A stretch of DNA of 64,000 bases from assembly GCA_013433145.1 (NCBI GenBank), contig CM024172.1, forward strand, positions 2,912,501-2,976,500. The letters are read 5' to 3'. A model generated the notes under the pieces. That model was not told the DNA's origin. It made no database searches and saw only the letters and a program-made list of their open reading frames with translations. Source of the stretch: Ascaris suum (taxonomy: Eukaryota > Nematoda > Chromadorea > Rhabditida > Ascarididae). This document shows positions 52,399 through 64,000 of this stretch, piece after piece (the stretch's first letter is position 1; every line of letters begins with the position of its first letter). The position numbers were made by a program, and so were the translations under genes.

Positions 52399-54579
52399 AC
52401 GCATACATGCTGTGAGGATAAGGCATTGATGAGTCGGAATTTTCTTCATGTTTCGTTAAATTTATTGTTCATCGTTGTCGTTAATAACATTTAACTCCTT
52501 TTTTTTTCAGCCGTTGTTTACCACAGCTTAAATTATTTACATTTGCAGACTTTTGTCCGCAATACATAATTATGGCAATGTCTTATCTGCATGCATAAAT
52601 GTATGTGTCGTGTCTGTCCATTATTTAAGCGGGAGAACCTATAAAACATTAGAATCGAAGATTTGAGCAAGCAATCAAAATATTGACAATTTATTTTATT
52701 TCCCTCTCGAATCACTCAATTCCTGCATTCCTCTTGTGTAAATAATTCTCGAAAAGCGATAAAATTAAACTTAGTGCTAATAGGATTAAGTTTGTCTACG
52801 AAGAACAAGATGGAAGGTATCTTCTATACGTTTAATTTCCATTAATAATGAGGAATAATGATCACCTCATAAACAATGACGACGAGTTCTTTTCCGCACA
52901 AACTTTTCGTCGGTTTTTTTTAAACAACGTCCTTCAGAGGAGATACTATATTAAACGCCAATCATTTTAGCTTTAAGGCTATCTCTCTGTGGAAATCATC
53001 TTTTCGGGTATTTTTATGCTGTCCACTCTAGCATAGCGATTTCTAACACTTTGATTGTTATTCAGCATATGCAAAACGACTGCAGCCACAAGAAGTTGGA
53101 CTTCCTTCTTCAATAAGCACTTCACCGCCGTTCTCTTTAGGCAATTCGCATGATTTTCCAGTGATTCACCAGTAACGAACATTAAAAATATATATGTGTG
53201 TGAAAATTTATTTGCCTACGAGTTTTTTTATTTACAAATGCACAAATATTCCTAGTTGTAGCTTGAGTTCGAGCAATAGCGTATCCTGGCTGACGATGGG
53301 ATAACCCAAGATTGATTAGGTGCAATTTGCGTTGATTAATGCAATTTCGAGGAAAATATAAAATATATTGGCCATACAGCGATCTAGGATCATTTCTGAG
53401 TGCTATATGGCCGACTCAAGTTAACATCACTCACTCTCTATTATCGTGGACTTACTCTCTATCGTGGATTCTTATCATGCTTCATAAAGAAGCTTATCTA
53501 TAGCGTGATGTGAACTTAACAAGCTGAAGAGCTGTCGTATGGAACTCTGTCCTTGGCATCATAACTTGCCAAACTGCTTGTTTTTTTTTTTTTTGCGTTT
53601 TGCTCAATACGATCATATTATAGCGCAACATCGATAACGTTCGCTTGTAAAAAAAAACGAGCCAAAACTTTTCTCAGACGGCTTTTCACAGTAAAAAGGA
53701 CTCAATAACGAAACGTTCATGGAGTATTTTCTAGCCTTAAATGTCCTTATAATTTTCCTGTAGCCTTTGTGAGTAGAATCTCCTTTCATTCAGTTGTGAT
53801 AGTTTTGTACAAGAAAAATGCATAAATTCAGCGACGCTAATTGCGCAAAAAAAAACACTGTCGAAGTGAAATTATTCAATATTTGGTCACTCCAGGAAAA
53901 TGACCATTTGATTTGAATTGTATCCATATATTTACAAGAATTTTGATGATTATAGTGAGGAAAATAAGCATAAATCAAAAATGGCCATTTACATATGATA
54001 GAATTCAAAAAAAAAAACGAATTACCCATATATATTCGTCATCAATGAACTACGAAAAAATTTTATTTCAATGAGAAGCATTATTAATTTCTAACAAAAC
54101 TCAAAAATTTATCATCTATGATTTGTCGCGCTTTTAGAATTACTCAACAACATTAGAAGTAATCTTTATTTAAATCTAAATTTCTCTCAGTTATTAATAA
54201 TCAAATATATTCCGTCGTACATTCATTTTTATGTGTTACTTGTATGATCATTGTTTCATTATATGGCGTATATATGTTCTGTGTATTTACGCTTATGTAC
54301 ATATTAGCGCAATTTGCTCCACCATCTTTCAAGTCAATTTATGAACTACGAAAAGGAGTAGACATTCAAAAATGCAAAAATACTTACAATTATTGTGTCG
54401 ATATGCACAGTAGCCTCTTACGATAAAGGTTAAACATATGTACTTTAAAATCCCATTGGATTTTGTGACAATCCCATATTGGATGAATTAACTCGAAGTT
54501 ACAAAGTTAAAATATAAAGAAGTAAAATTGCTGCAATCTATAGTAAAATCTCGTGGCATAATTTAGAGTTGTGGAATGA
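52399..54579. other. 2.2 kb without a recognised gene
   Basis: AT-rich, poly-T runs near 53579-53594. No exons supported on either strand. Confidence 0.5.
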
Positions 54580-55133
54580 CGTTTTGCACGACTTTTAGTT
54601 GATCTTTCTCAGCGCCCTCAAAGAACTTTGAAGTGGTGGCACTTTCTTATAGTTCATCTCATGCTGGATGAGCACATTTACAACCCAAACGAAGTTATTG
54701 TAGAGCTGCACGAGAACTATACATTTGAGTATGTTACATCAGCTAGATTTGAGCAGTAGAAATTAAATACGGTTTTCATTGTACCAACTATCACAATTAA
54801 TAAAAACGATTCTTTGGTGTTACTGGTTGGGAACATGATAATCTGACGAATGAAAATCTAAATCTGAGTACCAAAGGGGATATGATACCAAACGCTAGCT
54901 GCCACCTTTCTACTTGGAGGAGTTCTTACGACCATTGCCGCTCTTTTGAAATGGCCTCTTCACAAGCAGTTTCTTGCGATTGTATGACACATTTGAAATA
55001 AATAACTTTTAAAACTGGAGATGTATTCCCCAAAGATTGTGGGCATTCCTATGTGCGCCATATTCGAGGGTTTCGTTCCTATGCAACTCTCTCACAAACT
55101 CGTAGAGGTTGGATGCCAACTTATTCGGATTAA
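54580..55133 (+). pseudogene. Degraded coding island, family not recognised
   Basis: Several protein-like but disconnected frames lie on one strand. 54580-54759 starts RFARLLVDLSQRPQR, continues LKWWHFLIVHLM and LHENYTFEY, and ends in TAG. About 55008-55133 (KTGDVFPKDCGHS) also ends in a stop; similar pieces continue to about 55240. Acceptors and donors between them are poor and stops interrupt. The raised GC and same-strand arrangement suggest an old gene or transposase-like relic, but I cannot name it. Real exons of a divergent gene are the alternative. Confidence 0.25.
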
Positions 55134-55249
55134 ATTAGTTAAAAGGCGGTTGCATTGCTTGAAAAAGTCGTTCGCGCCTGTTCAGAACTAACAACTGAAA
55201 GTTATTCAAAAAGCTGCACCTTTAATGCATAAATATTGCCGTAAATCAA

Positions 55250-56589
55250 ACCTCAGGTTTTCAGAGTTCCCGCAGATGGCTACTCTGCAGCTTGAGGTTA
55301 CACCGCAAGTGTTTTCTCCTCTGCTCATTTATTCTTATTTCTCTTCCATAACTTCTAATGGCGTCATCTAGTTATAGGGCTCTTGTAGTGCTTTTGAATA
55401 AAATGTGCTTTTTTTTTTTTTGAAACTAAGCTACTGTGATCATCCATACGACACACATGTTTGCATGCGCAATGATTATATAAATATATCTAGGACTGGT
55501 ATAAACAGTCGAACTAGCTCAAATATTCTCAACATATTTCATTATGAGTCGATAATTTAAGAAACTGCTTGGACTGATGGGCGTGGACATGCAAACACAT
55601 ATCTTGTCAGCTCATCTGGCATGACTCTCCATTTGTTGCAAGTCATATGCCACTCACTAGTCGTCAAGCCTCAGGCTAATATTCCTTATTCAGCAATAAG
55701 ACACTCCTTTATGGGCCCTAACAACCGGCAATTTAATACTTCCTGTTTACCACTTCGTTTGTCTTATTCGTTAATCGTTTATTATTCTAATATTAGGATA
55801 ATTTTATTCATTCTCTTTAGCTTAGGTGAACAAATAATTCTATAGAACTCCAAAATTTTCTACGTTTTTTCGGATATTCAAATTTTCGCTCATTCCTTCT
55901 GCCAATGTTTCGAATCATTTTGCTTTGCACTATGCGATCATCATTTCTTATATGATATCTCTTCATTTCCTCGCGATTTCCACGTTTCAGCTTCGTTAAA
56001 AATCGTATTTAATGTGCATAGAAAACTAGAGATAGTTGATATAAACTAAGCGCGAAACCGATTCTTCATGAAATGAATGTATACACCTCCCGTTCTATAT
56101 AAGTGTTCGCATATACACATTGTAAGGGGCAACGCTTTCATAGAGATGGTAGATTAAAATTTTCAAATTTTACGTGGACTGACAAGTTGAAAGGAAACAG
56201 AGTCGTAAAAATTTTTTCAAAAGCGATAGATCCTTTTAAAAATTCACTAAAAAGTTCTTAGATTTATGTTTAAGGAGGATCAAATTTTTGAAAGACATTT
56301 TATCCTCACCTTAAATTGTCACCTATTCATTTTGAGGCTATTTTTCAGAGAAGAATGAAAATATGACAAGCAATAATCGAATATTAATAAGATAAACTTG
56401 ATGTTTGTTATTTTTATTTGCCATAATGTTTGCTGTCTGCTGTCCGAAACGTCTACGAAATGACGATGGTGATGCATTCGTGCATATTTCAGCGAATCGC
56501 GCGCAAAGTATCACACAGTGTTCTTCAATACCTTTATTTTAGTTCGTGTCGCATGATATCAATGTTACAGTTAAAAAGTTAGTATTGCA
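55250..56589. other. 1.3 kb without a recognised gene
   Basis: Background AT-rich sequence with a poly-T run at 55410-55421. It should contain the promoter of the peptide gene starting at 56590. Confidence 0.4.
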
Positions 56590-57416
56590 ATGGGAAGAAT
56601 TCAATTTGCAGCCTTGTTGAATATGCGCACCTCAATTACTATGACGGCTGTTGTATTGTCGACTTGGCTCGTCGTTGGTTTCTTAGCACCACTTAGCTTG
56701 TCCTATTCGCTCGTTACGCTTCGTGATGCGCCTGCACCTCTATTGAGGCGAATTAGAGGTCGGTTCCTATCGATCACTAAAATTTCAATAAATATCATTT
56801 CATATTTGAGAAAAAATTTTCATCGAAAACAAAAAATCCCCATTCATCTGATATTTGTAACATTTTGAGTGATGATGTAAATGTTGAAAAGATAAGAATG
56901 CACAAAATTCCGATAAACAATTCGAAGAAAATTCACCAGTATATCATTTTCAGCAGCCAACGCACAAATACACATCTTGAGAATTTTCTTTTTTTTGAAA
57001 TATGGTAGTACAAGAATGTTTTAATGAGATAATTCGTGCTATAAGTGAACAAATTGTTGGATTGTTCGTCGCAGATGAAACATTCGTTTATTTTTATCGT
57101 AAATCAAAATGCACATTATTGAATTGTTGTTTATCATAGACCATAATCGCGCCTTACTTATACAAATTTCACTCGTCATCAAACAAATTTGATTGTGTCA
57201 ATAAAAAGGAGTTGTTCGTTTTGAAGCAGCCGCTTAAAGAAGTCCTTAAAATGGATGGCGTTTTTCTTTTTTAATGAGTTTATGCTTTCAGCATCCGATG
57301 ACGATGGTGAAATGTTGCTTGCAAAACCATGGAGTGGTTACTATCTGCCAAAGCAACCGATCACTGCACTCAGTCCATGGCTTACTCTCGAGGAAAACGG
57401 ACCATTCTTTATCTGA
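56590..57416 (+). CDS. Probable small secreted or single-pass peptide, two exons
   Basis: Exon 56590-56758 (ATG, donor G|GTCGGT, phase 1) and exon 57292-57416 (acceptor ATGCTTTCAG, TGA at 57414-57416); 97 residues. A hydrophobic segment at residues 17-40 (start TMTAVVLSTWLVVGF) is a signal peptide or anchor; initiation at Met12 would place it at the N-terminus. After it comes LVTLRDAPAPLLRRIRA with dibasic Arg-Arg, then an acidic SDDDGE. The remainder is Pro/Trp/Tyr-rich (KPWSGYYLPKQPITALSPWL) and ends GPFFI. The build fits a neuropeptide-like or other secreted precursor. I do not recognise the family. Confidence 0.45.
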
Positions 57417-57971
57417 TTCACAATTCCTTCTTAGGTCTTTCCTTTTTTCGATGTTCCCCTGATGTTGCACTTCCGCCCAAACAAACTCCTATCGTTAATC
57501 ATCTCTCATTCAACGTTAATTAGCTATGATAAGTTCCACTTCTTATAGCCCTTCAGAGTTTAAGTCGGCTAAGAGCGTTCCTGCTGCTAGTGGATAGTAA
57601 ATCAATGATATTTGCAAACCACGTCCGGGGATACGAATTATTTTTTACATTCGTATTCGATTGAATTTTATAGAGGATCATGCATTTCATGAATATTCTA
57701 GAGAATATGAAGTTGTGTTTGCGTACAGTCCAATAGAAATTCAGATGTAATTCATACATTAAGCAGGTAAAGATGTATTGAGGTTGCCAATAAAATTCTG
57801 ATTTTCCTTTAATACCCACAAGCAAATCCCCACCGAATTGAAGCAAAGACATAAGAAATGTAGACGCGAATCCTTCTCTTATGTTTTGCAAATGTAACCA
57901 CAAGCATGGAGGAAAAAATTTTGTTACATCCTCTGAATTGACAATGATAATCTTGTGAATAGATTCTTCAG

Positions 57972-58093
57972 TGTCAATGTCGCCATGCTTATGGTTAATT
58001 CAATCAACAAAACGAAGAAAACATCTACGTCATCCGAGGCTGATTTTCCAAAGCGTTTTTTTCTACCACATCAAAGCATACGATTGATTAAAG
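57972..58093 (+). CDS. Possible internal exon with a Lys-Arg site
   Basis: Acceptor GATTCTTCAG, donor AAAG|GTGAGG, open in one frame (phase 2 in, phase 1 out). It encodes a Lys/Thr/Ser-rich part followed by ADFPKRFFLPHQSIRLIKG. The dibasic KR and closeness to the peptide gene at 56.6 kb suggest an alternative exon or a neighbouring peptide gene, but the phase does not join directly to the first exon of that gene. Confidence 0.3.
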
Positions 58094-58603
58094 GTGAGGA
58101 AATATGCCACTTCTGCAAGGCGATGATGAATTCATGTTTTCCATTGTGGCTCAATAAAATTTCTTAAAAAGTTCTATATGACGTATACATTTGCTAACCG
58201 ATCAATGATAGAAGCGATCGTCGCGGAACCGTAGATCTCATTCGAAGCTGCATAACTTCCGCATCACGGTATAAGCTGAATCATTTTCATCGATACTCAA
58301 AACAAAGGCGCATATTCAATTGGGAAACTTCTAATGCACATGATATTGGCCACAATTTCTTTATAGTTCAGTAGTGAAATTTGCAACCACTTTAGAGTTT
58401 TATTCTCCGATAATCTACGAGATTGACTACGCAATTCAATCATAGTTGTTAGCATAACGATACTAAAATTTAAACGAAAGGATTACTCACGTCTTACATT
58501 CTACAACCGAGGCGCGTCTCCTTTTTTATATCTTTTAAAGAACATCTTTACAATAGAAATCAATCGACGTAAAATTTCTCTGTCACGTCTCCAACCTATA
58601 ATC

Positions 58604-58804
<201 letters not shown>

Positions 58805-59677
58805 TGCGGCAATGTTCATGTCGATCAATTTATAATGCATGGTGATTTCTTCCTTTTGCAATTAGACGCCAAAAAATGGAAAAAAAATCGGTATTAATTT
58901 TCTATCGCAAAATATCAGTAGGAAATCGATAGAATAGATAATATGAGTGGAATATAACCTCAAGAGGACAAAGTTGGAGTGGTGAATTCGTTTTTTTTTG
59001 ATTGGAAATAGTATTTGAAGTATTTACTGAGAAAATATTCATTAAAAAGAATAAAGATAAATAAGACAATTAGTGGAAATATCACAATAAAGTATATTTT
59101 TAAAGAAAATTTATTCACATAAGTTTCTTATTCATAAAATGGAATGAATATTGCAAAGGAAACTACATGTGATTGCAAAAGAAACGCTCATTCTTCGTGA
59201 AAGATTCTATCGACGAGAAATGTGAACTTGCATAAATGATCTAGTTCGTTTCATTGGAAGAATTCCTCATAGAAATTCTAAAATTGTTACACTCTTTGAG
59301 TCGATAGCGGCAATTTGATGCCTCCTATTACAATCTAATATATTTATTGCAGTATTTTTGGCGTTTTTTTTTCGATTATTGAATATCATTTCGAGTTCTT
59401 TAGATCTTTCTATGAGTTATTTTTTTCTCAAAACTGTACAATACCAATCGTTTCAATGATTATTAATTATGGAATTTTGGCAAGTTTTGTCGAGTCATAC
59501 ACGACTATAAAAGTATGAAAAAATCATACTTGATGAAGAATATGTGCATCGCTAAAGTTAACTTATATCGTTGACCAATGTTTAACACAATTCAATAAGG
59601 ATTTAATTCAATGAGATGATAGACGAAACATTTACGAGTGAATCGATTCATCAGAAGACTATTGAAATGATGCAATT

Positions 59678-59683
59678 TTTATT
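59678..59683 (-). terminator. Poly(A) signal AATAAA of the transporter gene
   Basis: Canonical hexamer on the minus strand, 41-46 bases after the stop codon at 59724-59726. Confidence 0.6.
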
Positions 59684-59723
59684 GCTCTTCATAGCGATAA
59701 TCGTTTTCATGCTTAGAAAAAAC

Positions 59724-63490
<3,767 letters not shown>

Positions 63491-64000
63491 CTGAAAACTG
63501 ATAATGTTTTATTAATAAAATGATAGATATTTCGTGAAAAGCTATCTCGTTTTGATAAACGACACAATTTGAAGCATATAACGATGAATTTTACTGTAAA
63601 TATCACAGAAACAGCCGAACGATTTAGCGTCATTTAATTCATCGAAAACTAACTGACTGCAATTTATAATAAAGGTAACAATAAGGCTTCAGACTATTAG
63701 CAAAATGCAAAGAAAAAAATTTTTTTTCATTTTAAACTGAAACATTCAGAACGAATTATTTCTTCTAATTTCAGATCGTCTTTGTTGATAAAATCATTGC
63801 ATAATGGCTCACTCAAATATAGAATAAGAAATTTTCATGCGCCTTAAATAAATGTTTAAAGTTGAGAATAAAATATGCGGTCAAATAGTGGAATATCTCG
63901 GTGTATTTCAACGTAGAATACCTTGGCATCTCATTTCTTAAGATTTCCATGTAATTGTTTTATTTTTTTAAATGTAATTACCTGCACTCTTAGTTAGATG
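63491..64000 (-). other. Intron of the SLC17-type gene running to the window end
   Basis: AT-rich, no exon recognised. The first exon visible on the minus strand begins at 63490, so everything upstream is intron or an unrecognised exon at the very edge (donor-like GTAATT at 63981-63976). Confidence 0.4.

Noticed and set aside
57553..57903. 116-codon minus ORF
   Set aside because: No splice sites, start context or motif; ORFs of this length are expected several times by chance in 64 kb.

Overview
The window is AT-rich (roughly two thirds A+T) animal nuclear DNA with spliced genes. Exons are mostly 20-240 bp with GT donors and AG acceptors, and introns run from about 0.1 kb to 2.5 kb. Gene spacing, intron sizes, possible splice-acceptor/ATG pairs that would suit leader trans-splicing, and the proteins themselves fit an invertebrate, most likely a nematode. 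No leader sequence was seen, so the species assignment is an inference. Nothing bacterial, viral or CRISPR-like was seen, and no intact transposon was recognised.

Layout. Bases 2-229 (+) are the last coding exon of an unidentified Tyr/Ser/Gly-rich protein. About 12 kb of non-coding, poly-T and (TA)n-rich DNA follows. A doubtful small spliced reading frame lies on the minus strand at 12.6-13.2 kb. From 14.7 to 23.5 kb (+) there is a multi-exon F-box/leucine-rich-repeat protein. It converges tail to tail with a 13-exon minus-strand gene (32.8 to 24.2 kb) encoding a very clear BTB-BACK-PHR protein of the BTBD1/BTBD2 family; this is the best-conserved gene in the window. Two more minus-strand genes lie behind it: an unrecognised acidic, Ser-rich, Cys-tailed protein (36.2 to 33.4 kb) and a stand-alone 82-residue RNA-recognition-motif protein (39.5 to 38.6 kb). 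The latter has a CpG-rich, TATA-containing stretch about 1 kb upstream.

From 40.7 to 59.7 kb conserved genes are absent. This part holds long (TA)n arrays, two short minisatellites and a decayed opposite-strand copy of the RRM gene at 49.3 kb. It also holds a degraded coding island at 54.6-55.1 kb and several possible small secreted-peptide genes (45.8, 52.2, 56.6-57.4 and 58.0 kb). The right end (63.5 to 59.7 kb, minus) is the 3' half of an SLC17-type MFS anion transporter whose 5' part lies beyond the window.

Functional links: F-box and BTB-BACK proteins are both substrate adaptors of cullin-RING ubiquitin ligases (CUL1 and CUL3), but nothing shows that these two neighbours act together. 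Gene models were built by hand from reading frames, splice sites and intron phase, so N-terminal exons are the least certain parts.
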